Source: Hirsutella rhossiliensis | Lineage: Eukaryota; Ascomycota; Sordariomycetes; Hypocreales; Ophiocordycipitaceae | Assembly: GCF_020360975.1 (NCBI RefSeq) | Contig: NW_025408675.1 | Location: 2,542,001 to 2,606,000, forward strand | Direction of reading: 5' to 3' | DNA length: 64,000 nt | Shown here: one piece after another, positions 23,234-34,189 of the stretch | How positions within the stretch are numbered: the stretch's first letter is position 1 | Layout of the letters: each line of letters begins with the position of its first letter | Position numbers and translations under genes: made by a program | Notes under the pieces: generated by a model | Told to the model about the DNA's origin: nothing | Database searches by the model: none | What the model saw: the letters and a program-made list of their open reading frames with translations, nothing else

Positions 23234-24367
23234 CTACATGCAGGCCAAAACGCCGAGATACTCGTCGACTCTGAAGTCAAAGTCTTCGGCGGTGCCGTCT
23301 TCGTCGCCCATGAGGGAGTAGTCGGCGTTGCCAATGGTCCCGAGCAGCTGGACAAAGTGCAAGGCCGTCTTTTCGTATTCTGCATCAGAGTCGTACTTGT
23401 CGGGGACGAGGTCGGATCTGTCCGTGTCCATGTAGACGCGGTTGCAGTCATAAAAGGTCATCAAATCTGAAGAGGGTTCCTGATCGGCTTCTTCGGCGTC
23501 TTCCTCTCCCTCGTTCCCACTCTCCTCCTCCGCCGCCTCCTCCTCCTCCTGCTCCTCAGCGTGACTGCCATGCTCCATGTCCTCGGACACGGCGTCTGCG
23601 GGATCTGCCCGGACAAGGGCGCGATCAACGAGCCAGATGAAACAGTACAGCTTGTTGGTCGCGCACTCGGCCATGGCCCGGGCAATAAAGCCGCGCGGCG
23701 TCGATTCCTGCAGCAGGGCGCCGAGGTCCTTGGGCAGGTCGACATTCCAGCTCGGGTCGTGCTCGACGGCAATGTGACTCAGGTGGCCGTAGCCTCGGCG
23801 AAACGAGGCAAAGGGGAGGTCGAGGAACAGCGTCTGCCATTCGACCGTCGCCTTCCAGTCGCGGGGCTCGAGCCAGAAGAGATCCTTGTGCGGCTGCATC
23901 ATCAGATGCCACTCGCGGCCGCCGTGCCGCGCCGTGGCCATGGCGGTAATGTCCTCGAATTCCTCGGCCACGGCGGCCGGAGTCCAGTGCCCCGGGCTGC
24001 GAACCAGGGTCCGTCTGGCGTCGTCCCAGTACTGCACGCGAAAGTGCCACATCATGACCTCGCGCGCCTCCCTGCAGGCGGTCCAGAGCCCGGCATCCCA
24101 GAGGTAGGCCGAGTCGTTGCCCTCGGTCCACGAGTAACCATGGTCGTCGCCTGCGCCGGGGACGCGCGGCGCGGCGGCTGCGTGGCGGACGGCTTGCTTC
24201 TGATTGGTGTTGGTGATGGCTAGCCTCCTCGATACGTCGGTCTTGTCTGTGTGGTGGTTGAAGATGGAGAAGCGGTGGACGCCGCGGCCGGCGGGACGAA
24301 TGGCAAACTTCCAGATTTCGAGCCGCAGCTCGCACGGGAGGTTCGGAAAGAGGTCAAAGGCGGCCAT
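23234..24367 (-). CDS. 2EXR domain protein
   Basis: 377 residues, intronless, from a clear ATG. The N-terminus FDLFPNLPCELRLEIWKFAI is the 2EXR signature, an abundant fungal domain of unknown biochemical role that starts with an F/P-LP-E-R-IW motif and ends with strands such as FSIF. The middle contains WTACREAREVM and RGYGHLSHIAVEHDP, also seen in this family. Residues about 268-295 are a very acidic Glu-rich insert encoded by GAG/GAA repeats. No signal peptide or membrane segment. These proteins are sometimes grouped with F-box-like regulators, but nothing here proves that. Confidence 0.85.
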   Translation of the reverse strand: MAAFDLFPNLPCELRLEIWKFAIRPAGRGVHRFSIFNHHTDKTDVSRRLAITNTNQKQAVRHAAAAPRVPGAGDDHGYSWTEGNDSAYLWDAGLWTACREAREVMMWHFRVQYWDDARRTLVRSPGHWTPAAVAEEFEDITAMATARHGGREWHLMMQPHKDLFWLEPRDWKATVEWQTLFLDLPFASFRRGYGHLSHIAVEHDPSWNVDLPKDLGALLQESTPRGFIARAMAECATNKLYCFIWLVDRALVRADPADAVSEDMEHGSHAEEQEEEEAAEEESGNEGEEDAEEADQEPSSDLMTFYDCNRVYMDTDRSDLVPDKYDSDAEYEKTALHFVQLLGTIGNADYSLMGDEDGTAEDFDFRVDEYLGVLACM

Positions 24368-27300
24368 GTTGATGGGTCGTGGGGCCAGGGCAGTCTATGT
24401 TGTCATGGCTCTCGCACATCCAGTGTCGATGGCTCCAGACCAAGGCGTGTTGGCTGGGGGAATGGGTCAAGGCGCAATTTATGTCGACTCGTCCGTAGTT
24501 GGAAGATGTGGCCAAGGGCAGACGAGGATGAAGAACAAACTCAAGGGAGACACAGAACCATCTAATGGGCCCGGCGAGGGACGGAGGGGCCCGGCCCTTT
24601 ATTGTCGATTGCGGCCATCAGAGTTTGAGCTAAGACACAGGGATGGTCGGTCGTTGTTCAATGATAAGGCTCGTCACAATCATCTGTGAACTTTGCCAAC
24701 GTCTACAGAGCCTCCCTCCTGTCGTGGCCCAGCAGAGTAGGGGGGTGCGTCCTTGAGTCAACCGACACGCGGTATCAGGAGAGGCTTGACACCCCCCTTT
24801 GGCCCCGGGCGATAGCTCCATGCAGCGACGCAACCTGAGTGACGATCGCGACGGGCGCTGATAGGCTGGCTCGGGGGCTTGGGGCACGGCCAACCAACGA
24901 CGACTGCTCCTCGAAGGGGAATAACGGCGGGCAGCTTTGCGCCGAGTCACCTGCCCGCCCCCCCAAGCCCCCTCCCATCCATCCCTGCCTCTGTTGACGT
25001 CGGATCATCGGCCCAAGCAAGTTTCCTTGCTCTTATCAAGATCCCGAGGCGCCTGGAACAGGGGTGGCAGACGCGGTATCCGTTTGAGCAACAGAGATGA
25101 ATAGAGCTGGCGTGGTGCCAGAATCACCAGACATCAGGCGGGTTGTTTCCAGGCGGCCAATGCAGGCAATATAATTTTTAAGCTCTCTACCAGATCGGGT
25201 CTCGCTTTTTGATACCCTTGAGACAGGGACATGGCCGGTGGTGTCTGGACGATGCCGGGTCGGGGGGTCGGGGGGTCGGGGGCCCGGCCGATCTCCCACG
25301 GAAGGCCCCCGCAGCAACGAGAGACGGAGAGTTGACTATCTTGGCACATCACCTCGTCGACGCCTCAACTGATAAGCGTCGAGCGTCGACTTGTTTGCCT
25401 GTCGCCTCTACGGTATCACAGATGCAAGGCTGGTTGCATGGTGTGCTGGCAGACATCCTTGGCCAGGCCAAGAGATAACTCGAGATAGTCAAAGGGCTTC
25501 GACCCTTTTTTCTGGCCCTGTGCTTCGACCCAAGGACAGGGGCAGATGACTGCTGGATGCAGCTCGTGGCCCCCCGTGTGACTCCCTACATTGATGCAGC
25601 ACATGTGCATGCTCCGGACGGAATACCGCTTTCCTTTTTCTCTTCTGCTGCTTTTGCTTTGTTTTTCGATTCCGTCGGTTCTTTTTTCCCACGTCTTGGC
25701 GCGACATGCGCACCCCGTAATGCAGAAGAGCCCGGGCGCCAAGGATAAAGAGTCCAAGCCGGGCGTGACGATTTGCCTGTACCGTATCTGTATACGGTAC
25801 GGTAGTTATGTTGTATCTACGTAGAGCCCGGAGCATGGCCGAGGGGGCCGCAGCTAATTAGTCGTTGATCCGGACGCGGGAACTGGCGCAATCTCCCGTG
25901 GCCATCCCTTCAAGCGACGCCCCTCGAGGCTGGTGACGGCAAGTACGTAACACGACAACTACTTGGCCATTGGTCAGACAACAGGCCGACGGCTTGTTCA
26001 CGTGGGAAGCGAAGAGGCTTGTAGAGGCTCATGGCTGCTGAGAGTAGCTGCTCGTGAATGCACGTACGACAAATGGACACTATCGGCAGACTTGTGCGCA
26101 GTCGCCAACTTAAATTGAAGAGCTGATGACATCGCAGAGCGGCCAACAGGAAGGCGACAAGATGACCAACGGCCCTGGAGGGATGATGGGGGAGAAAAGA
26201 CTCTTGGCAGGCACTCAATCGTAAACTTGGACAGTAATATCTCGACCGGTAGACACGCCGCTGACACGAGGTCAGGGTCTCCTGTGGGCAACGGTTCTTC
26301 CAGCCAAGAACAATGCCACCGGCCAAGGCTCCCGCGTTGTATTGGATTGCAATGTTGGTATCGCAATCCTGTACCTACATGCCAAGACAATCCTCCTGTT
26401 TAGCCTTCTCCATCGTCATTTTCCTTGGCTAGTCTCACACCAACAGCATGTCCGCCAGGAACATTTCCTCGGGCCAAGGGAAAACCAGTAATTACAGTAC
26501 ATTCATGGGATTCGGCGACGCGAGACTGAGCCGCGCCCGTACCGCAACCAATACCCTCACCTCATCAAGGGGGGCTGAGCACATGGCAGCAGCAAGCAGG
26601 GGCTCGCCGACTCAGCCACTGCGAGTTTTGCCCTCCCTGCTCGGGGCACTGATACCTCTCTCTACCTGTAATCAAAGGGGCAACGAGTCACACCTGCACA
26701 TACGTGCGGGCCACAAGTCCAACGTCGAATACCAACCACACAAGTGTCCGTTTTGTCCCGCCCTTGCCGCGTCATCTCGGACATGAGCCGCCGTCAACTG
26801 AATTGACGCTGCACCAACTACATCCATATGTGCTTAGGCCGGAGGCGCAGCGGCTTTGCGACCACCAATATTGACGTGTACTGTAGTGGAAGGCGACGAA
26901 TGGCGGGAAAGCCGGCCGCGTCTGGGACTCAATGGCGTAGACTTTGGTTTCCTTTTGCCTGCTGTGTGCAGCTGAAATGACCGAGATCGGGAATCGACCG
27001 CGGTCCTTTTGCCCAGCAGATGCAGCCAATTGACCATGTTAGAATAATGTAAATAACCGATCCCCTTTGACCAGTATAACAGCCAGTCAGCCACCTACCT
27101 ATGTGCAACTCCCTCAACCCAACCCCATCCTAGCATAAACATGTGCACCTACCAACATGAAAAGTCTTTGGCCTCACGGCATGCTCCCTGTTGGTGAGAG
27201 CTGCACACTGCACACAGTTTATCAGACTCTTGCGCCCACACGTCCCGTCTTCACCCAGTACTCCCAATGGTTCCTCAGGGTAACGGGCGTGCGCAGCATC

Positions 27301-28131
27301 AAAGCCAAGAGGCCTTCCCGCGGAGATGGGCCAAAGCAACGTCCTCTAGTGTGGCTATCATCATGGTGACCATTTTCGCCGTGAAGAAAGGTCTCCTGAG
27401 AGCCAATGTCTGGGACGAGTTTCAAGTGATACAGGACGCGACACGGCATGCCCCAAACCACACACAATAGTCACATCATCCGGGTAGCCAGAAATATAGG
27501 TCGACTACGTTTTAGGGACCAACTTGGGCACGACATCCCAGGGCCTCTGGCCAGAGAGTATCGAAAAGACTGGACAATCAGCCAGCCTAGACGACTCTGG
27601 TGTAGGAGTCGGTCTCGGTCATGTTCCAGAGTGCACCGGGAGTTATGCCGCCCCCTTCCGCCAATTACTCGGAAACTGGTCGACTCGCGCAAGGGCCCAG
27701 AAGCTTGACGCTCTGTGGAAAAAAGAAAGGCGTTGTGCTGCCCTTGCTCGGGCCTGTAGCCTCAAGCTATTATGCAATGACGCGGAAAATGCACTCAGTG
27801 AGCAGTCAACGTGCCACGCTGATAACATGGCGCGACGCTGATATGTTTCCAAGTGAAGATGACACGAAAATCAAGAGTGCGAGCTAATCCTTGGTCACTT
27901 GAACATTAGTCTGGTGACGTTGGTAAGAACAGTCGAGAGACTGATGCGCAGAACTCGGCTGGTCGTAACCGAGTTATTGATAGAACACTTGCGAGAAATA
28001 GATACGCTTGCTAAAACTCTTTCGCCTTGTTTTATTCTTGATGCGACAGCTCGGGACCATCGGAAGCGGGCCGCCTCGGCAACAAGAGTTTCTTGTTTCT
28101 GACAAGTATATCGAGAATATATTCTAGAGAT
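24368..28131. other. Long intergenic region
   Basis: 3.8 kb with no gene I can support. It contains a G-rich repeat at 25,257-25,282. Short ATG-initiated frames on both strands have no recognisable domains or splice structure. Confidence 0.5.
25257..25282 (+). repeat. G-run repeat, G-quadruplex candidate
   Basis: Four G-runs of 3, 6, 6 and 5 guanines separated by TC, built from tandem GGGGGGTC units. The pattern satisfies the simple four-run quadruplex rule on the plus strand. Function unknown. Confidence 0.55.
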
Positions 28132-29336
28132 CTATTCAAACTCGAATCGCTCCAAGCGATCACTGATCGGAATACTTAGAAATTTAGATCTGGTCATATT
28201 CCCAATGCGAGAAGGGTTGAATTGGCTGTACCGCGATCTTTCCCACCTTTCCTCGACTTTTGTTTTGTTCATCGTCTCCTCGTTCAGGTAAACTGCAGCA
28301 GCAAACCAAGCATATGTGTCGGAGTTGTTAAGATTATCATCCTTATCAATATCCGTTATGCCTTTTAAGCCATATCCCAGGTCCTGTGCTCCCTTGACCC
28401 GCTCTATGTGAGTTACCTCGTGAATCAGGGTCTGGACAACAGAGTATTGACTGTCAGGCGTCGGAAACGTTGGTGCCAGGTACCCTCGGTGGCAGAAGAG
28501 GACATGTGATGGGTCTGAAAAATAGAAATATGCACCGGTGTTGCTCAGCCGGCATAAACGATGTTGACATGTGAAGTAAAGTCGTGTGTTGTTTAGGCTG
28601 CACTCGGCAGCAACTTTAGCAAAGGTATCCGCAACAGAATCTCTCGTTTCCTGGCTAGAGTCCTTGAAGTAATCCTCCATTCGAAGAGCCGAGCCACACG
28701 ATGCAGCTTGCTGCGCCGCTCCTGCCAGAGACGCGCAGCCAAGTATGCCTTCCTTAAGCACGTTTGTCCATTCCGGAGAGCAATCAGTCCTATCTTCAAA
28801 GACATCTGATAGCGGGGGGATAAGCTCGTTGTTTATGGTTACTTTCTCCGTTTCGTACTCTATGATGCCGGCTATCGTCGTGCTCCCCTCCTCGGCAATC
28901 TCCAGGCTGCCCGCCACCCAAAACGGGAAAGTATGATGACTAGGGAGCCAGAAGACTGCGCGGATATCAAGTATGTCGATAGTTGTACTGATACTGCCAT
29001 GTGCTGGCATGGGTTGAAACTCGAGCTCCTCCCGTTTGCCACCGGGTGGCAACCCGTTTCTGAGCTGAAGTCCTTGGTCCACTAAAGGAATAAGGATAAA
29101 TCGCTGAGGACTATCATAGAGAACGTACCATTGTGCACATTCATCACCCTCAGACGCTTATCGTCAAGGATAGAGTAAGTTTTACGAATGTTAAAGGATT
29201 CTGCGCTCTCATTGATAAAAGTGATGTTGACCGTTGTCCCGTTGACCAATTCAGCGTGGACATCAATTGTACTAGGCAGGCCATTCGTAAAAGGCAAAGC
29301 GGCAGCGGCAAATGCCAGGGGCGCAAGAGTTTTCAT
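28132..29336 (-). CDS. Deuterolysin-type metalloprotease (M35, aspzincin), secreted
   Basis: Predicted 385 residues from exons 29336-29129 and 29081-28132, with a 47-bp intron (GTACGT to TTTAG). The start is the ATG giving MKTLAPLAFAAAALPFTNG, a signal peptide; upstream in-frame extension begins only at TTG. An N-terminal propeptide (about 20-190) with several N-glycosylation sites precedes the catalytic domain. The zinc site is HEVTH (His290, Glu291, His294) followed by GAQDLGYG, supplying Asp303 as third ligand, the aspzincin pattern. Paired cysteines (ECSLNN, FTCQHRLC, LFCHRG) fit the disulfides of deuterolysins. Family members are extracellular endopeptidases preferring basic substrates. 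Gly-Ala-Gln-Asp replaces the commoner Gly-Thr-x-Asp. Confidence 0.9.
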
Positions 29337-31297
29337 GCTTGCAAAGGCAGCAGAGACAAAAGAGGGATAGTGGTAAGGATGCCTTGATGAGTGGAAGAGC
29401 TGGCTCAAAGATGCCAGTCCAACAAGACAGTTCTTCTACTTTGATAGAGCAGAGAACCACACCTTGTGGGGAGGCCTTTTAGAACGTTTTTGACAGATAT
29501 GCATAAGATGGAACATGTGTCGTTCTTATTACGATGCCAGCTTTCGTAGGTAACTGTGCCAGCCGTAATAATGCATAAGACGTAGCGCCCTTATTCCTTG
29601 AGGTCTCATCACACTCTGGCCACTCAGAGGTACAGTACGTCAAGTTGAGGCGAGCAACGAAATAGCGGGCACTGTCAATATGGTGAGAGCCAAGTACGTG
29701 ACGCGCGCCCCTTGCGTTTGTAAATCGTGCCACCGTACCGCGCCTTCTCGACGAAGCTGCATGAACCTAGCTACGGTGGCACTTTAGGTATCGAAGGTCC
29801 ATGCGTACTCCGCTCTGCCTACGTGTCACCGCTGTGGGATTGATCTTCGGAGCCCTCTGACTGAGCTGTAAGTCGCAGTAGACGGGTCGAGGTCCCCTCC
29901 GAGCCTGGGCAAGCCAGGAAGCGACGTCGAATGGGTCGAGACCGAGATGTGATTTCTAAGCTTCATGCAGCAATCCTGGATTTAATGCTGTCAGTCTCGA
30001 GTGACTCGTTCCCTATAATCACTGTCAGCTGCTACCAGCATCTCCATGGGTTCAGGATCCACTTGCAGAACACTTGCTGGAGTGTACACTTCACTTTTGG
30101 CTACACGCCGCAGTGGTTGTCTCACAGTTGCCTTAGGAGCGCTGCATCGTCTATACTGACGACATCTTGCTGATATGCTGTTTTATAGGAATGCACCGTT
30201 GAAGTTTCATCTCCAACTTGGTGACGAGCAGGCCACACTTGGCTTCCCTCACGGCTCCGACTCCGGTTCATGCATCTACCTGGGCCTTGCATATACACCA
30301 AGGCAGGCCAATCCCGTTCGCCGGTTCTGCATTCGGTTGATAAAACTCCGAGGGCTTATTTTGTAAGTGCAGTGGCCCCCCTTCGCCTTCCTCTCCTTGA
30401 GCGTTCTTTTGATCGGCGCGTTTGATAGCTCCATTGTGAGCACGCTCTGGGCCAACAGGTCATCAGCCCAGCGCGTATTCCCCGAGGCGACTTCCTCTCG
30501 CTCTGCAATGGTCGCACAATCCGCGAGAGCCCAGACTAAATCCCCTGACTGGCCGTGTTTCTCGGTCCTTGTCCGTTGCCCGGCCCTTTCTCCTAGCCCG
30601 CGTTGCCACGCCGTTACCTCTCGCCAGCTGCCTCGCTTTATCAAACAGGTCGCACAAGTCGGTTTTAGGGATCGACCTTATACTACCTAGTCGTGGGAGC
30701 TACTTGCCGCTGCGGAGATGGTGCCGTCTCGGTTCGCTGGATCTACCAAAGCGGCACAACTCAAGGCAGTTTGTCTCATAAGGGTCTGGATAGCTGCCGC
30801 GGACGAGCTGAAGACGGTGGCCTTGAGCTACTTCACGTCTTAAACTGCAACGATGGATCTCACGACAAGCCTGGTCAGGGGCGGTTCCTTTGACTTCCAC
30901 ACATACCGCCTCCGACATCCACCTCCGTCGATGCGAGAATTGGAACAAGTCCCCAGCATCGACTGTCCGTACACGTATTTGCTAGCCAATTTAAGGGCCT
31001 TTGTGCTCGTGCGTCACAAGGCATGAGCACCCCGAATACCAGCCAGGCGCAGTCGCTGCCACCACACCTTCTCTGCCTGCGAGGTTCGATGCCCGTCCAC
31101 GTGGCACCGCGATTACCGCACCTCTTTGGCAAGAACAAAGATGGAAGCGGACGACAAACATCTCTTTCTTCGTTGAATCACCCTCCCGATCCGCGCGCCT
31201 CCTGACAAGCACACCGCGGCAGATCTGTCATCTCCGTTGAAATCCAGGCTTCCGTCTGACGGCTCTGGACGACCGCTTCTCCCGGAATCAGCCTGCC
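29337..31297. other. Divergent intergenic region
   Basis: About 2 kb between the deuterolysin and the arginine deiminase genes, transcribed away from each other. No gene is supported. It should contain both promoters. Confidence 0.55.
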
Positions 31298-33409
31298 ATG
31301 CAGCCCATCAGCAAAGTCGCAGCCCTCTTGGCTCTGGGTATGTGTGCCCCATCAGCTTCAAGTGGAGGTGGCTTCGTCCGTTGACACCATCTCCCAGGAC
31401 TCTCCGTCACCGCCCAAGCCCTGCACCCTGGCAACGCCGGGAACGCCGCCGCCGAGACCACGAGCACCCAACATGGCACGGGCTACCATCATCCGCTCAA
31501 GGTCACAATCGTGGCGGACACCAATCGTGACGGCAGGGTTGACGTGACTGGAGACTCCGACCTTCTCGGCAAGGAGTCGTGGTCCAGGCAGCGCGGCGCG
31601 CTCTTCTTGGCCAACATTGTCGATACCGATCGTCGATGCTCGTCTCGGATTCTCAACTCGACATCTGATGATGACATTGATAAATGCCACGACGCTTCAG
31701 ATGACGTGCTGCGCAACCCAAAGTTCCTTGCGCCGCTTCGAACAGTCCCGAACTCTGGATTGAGCCGCTCGGCAGTAGGTTCGCTCTACATCGCGGACTA
31801 TACAGCCGACTCGATGGTCCGTATCTTCCACAAGACGCGTGAGGGATGGGTCTTTGTCACGCCAGAGTATACCTTTTCGGCCAAGCGTCTCAGGGCCGGT
31901 ATCCGGCTCGGCATCGACGCCCGAGACGTACGTCGCCCGGGCGTATGGGACGGCAGAGTGACGGTCGAGTTGCTCGTCAGAGATGGCGACGCCGAGGCCA
32001 GAGACCGCGTGGCCCTTCGCGTCGCTCCTGTTCTCACGCACCATCATGGTCAAGAGACCAAGCAGGTGCTCTCACAGGCTTCATCTCTGACGGGCCTGCC
32101 CACGGCGCTGATACCCCTCGACGACCCGCGAGGATTCCGAGACGACCTCTGGCAGCACATGTTCATCCACGCTCTCGAGAATGTGACGCGTAGCGCCGGG
32201 ATTGAAAGGGGGCTGTTTCTCTTCAACGACACCACCGAGGGCGCAACCGACATCTGGGTCCAAGACTACTTCGAGCCCGGATACATGAGCATCCCTGGTC
32301 CCGACGGCCCTGTCGGGCTCCACGTCATCATTCGCTCTGCCCAGAGTTGGCGCAGGTCCGGCCGTCTGGTTTTCACTTCTCTCCGGTCAAACATTACCGG
32401 CGCCGTTCAGTTTCTCGCCGCCGGCGACTCCACAGATTCGATGGGCAATCTGGAGACCATCCCACCCCATTCGCACAACGGGAAATCATTCCCCGCGGGA
32501 CGGATAGTCATGGGATCTCAGTGGGGAGTCAAGCCGCGCATAACGCCTTTCCTACTCGCGCAAGAGGAGCAGAGTCCTGTCGAGATTGACACCTCTTGGC
32601 TTTTCGTCGGGCACACGGATGAATTTCTCCAGTTCCTTCCCGTCGACAACGAGCTCGGCTGGGTCATGATGGTCAGCGACCCCAAAGGAGGCCTCGAGAT
32701 GCTTCGGAAGGCCCAGGAAGCCGGCTTTGGGGGAACCGCGGCCACTTCTCGGGCGAGGTCGTTGGGCAACGATCCCAGCTGCGTGCCTGCCAGCACCATA
32801 AACGAGGTGCTCAACTTGGCCAACTTCACCATCGTCCAGGAGCTCTGCAGCCGCATGATCGAGAAGAATGTCGACATTATCAAACGGGAGACTGGCATTG
32901 CTGAGGAGCATGTCGTCCGCCTTCCCGCCCTCTTTTACTATGATGCGAAGCCGTTTGTGGGCAAAATGTGCCGCCTCGACCTGGGGGAGGACGACGATAA
33001 GGAGGAGCCCCATCGCCAAGAGGTCGAGCATGACCACGATGAGCACAATCCAGCATCCAAGCCTGGCCGGGTCAAGCACCACCTGCTTCGCAACGTCCGC
33101 GAAGCTGGCACTCCGCCGCACCGATTGAGGAGTCGCCAAGAACCGAGCTCAGAGGAAAAGCAGGTGTCGGCCTTTTACCCTGGCACCATCAATGGCATCG
33201 TCCTCAGCCGAACAAAGGTTGTTGCGCCGAATCCGTGGGGTCCCCTCATCAATGGCAAGGACATGATGGCTGCGGCAGTCAGCGAGACCTACGCCTCGAT
33301 CAACTACACCGTGACTTTCATTGACGATTGGCTGTCGCATCACCTCGGGTCAGGTGAAGTTCATTGCGGAACCAACACGATCCGAGACTTCAGTGACGTG
33401 TGGTGGTGA
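31298..33409 (+). CDS. Protein-arginine deiminase (PAD), secreted fungal type
   Basis: Predicted 683 residues from exons 31298-31337 and 31398-33409. The 60-bp intron (GTATGT to CCCAG) completes a signal peptide, MQPISKVAALLALGLSVTAQA. PADs convert protein arginine to citrulline, normally calcium-dependently. The catalytic set is complete: Asp303 in IWVQDYFEPGY, His419 and Asp421 in VGHTDEFLQFLP, and the nucleophile Cys670 in GEVHCGTN, 14 residues from the C-terminus. An early VTIVADTNRDGRVD segment resembles a Ca-binding Asp-rich loop. An acidic, His-rich insert lies at about 550-585. The signal peptide suggests that it acts outside the cell or in the secretory pathway, unlike animal PADs. 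The upstream neighbour is a secreted protease and the downstream neighbour a secreted oxidase. Confidence 0.92.
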
Positions 33410-34189
33410 GCAAGTCGTTGGATGAGGCCAGCCCTAGATACCGCCGACTGATTAACGCACCTCCCTAAGAGCGTTGTGTCGTCCGCAGATTATGAATAAC
33501 CCCAATTTCTTGTCCCGATATGCCGTAGATTTGCATGCAGTTGGTTCGTCTCGGTTCATTGGAGCAGAGACTGGCACTACGAGAGCTGGCCCAACCTGGA
33601 AGCTCCGTGCACCCCGCGACGTGGCGCTCAAAGACGAAACTCCCTTCAAGCTTGCTTTGCATAAATGCTGTGCTCGCCAGCTGCACGCCTACAGTAATGG
33701 CTCGTCATCACAAGCGCTGGTTGGATGTCCTCACGAGATGGACTAGACTCGCCTTATCTCCGTGGCCTGGTGTGATAGCTCACAGATCAACCTTGTAATC
33801 CTCCACAAGAGCCGAGGCATCGAGAGATTGTCTTGTGTTTGTGGAGAAGCTACAAAATGCTGGACCTGCGTTGGCCACACTGCGAGCACGAGACATGCAA
33901 ATGCACGCAGAGCCGGTGATCCCCTGACCTGCAGGCGGCTAGCGCCCCAGTTAGATGAGCTTTGTTAGGCGAGGGAGTCCAATAAAAGCATGCAGATTTC
34001 TTTCGAAATTGTCGCTCTTGCTTCGGTGCTCGCTTCAGGTTTCGTTGTGCTGAAGTCGGTCCCCGATATCGGTGCTTGCGGCTCGCCTCAAACCCGCACT
34101 CTCGATACTCCTTCCGTCTCTCCTTGCCGAATCAATCTCTATCCTGAGCAAACCTGAGCGGAGCGACATCCGCGAGGTGATCCGGTAAA
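33410..34189. other. Intergenic region
   Basis: 780 bp between the deiminase and oxidase genes, same strand. No supported feature other than the presumed terminator and promoter. Confidence 0.5.

Noticed and set aside
26970..27060. tRNA-like stretch on the minus strand with A-box-like TGGTCAATTGG and B-box-like GGTCGATTCCC
   Set aside because: Acceptor and anticodon stems do not pair and the T-stem has only three pairs, so it is not a functional tRNA; at most a degraded relic.
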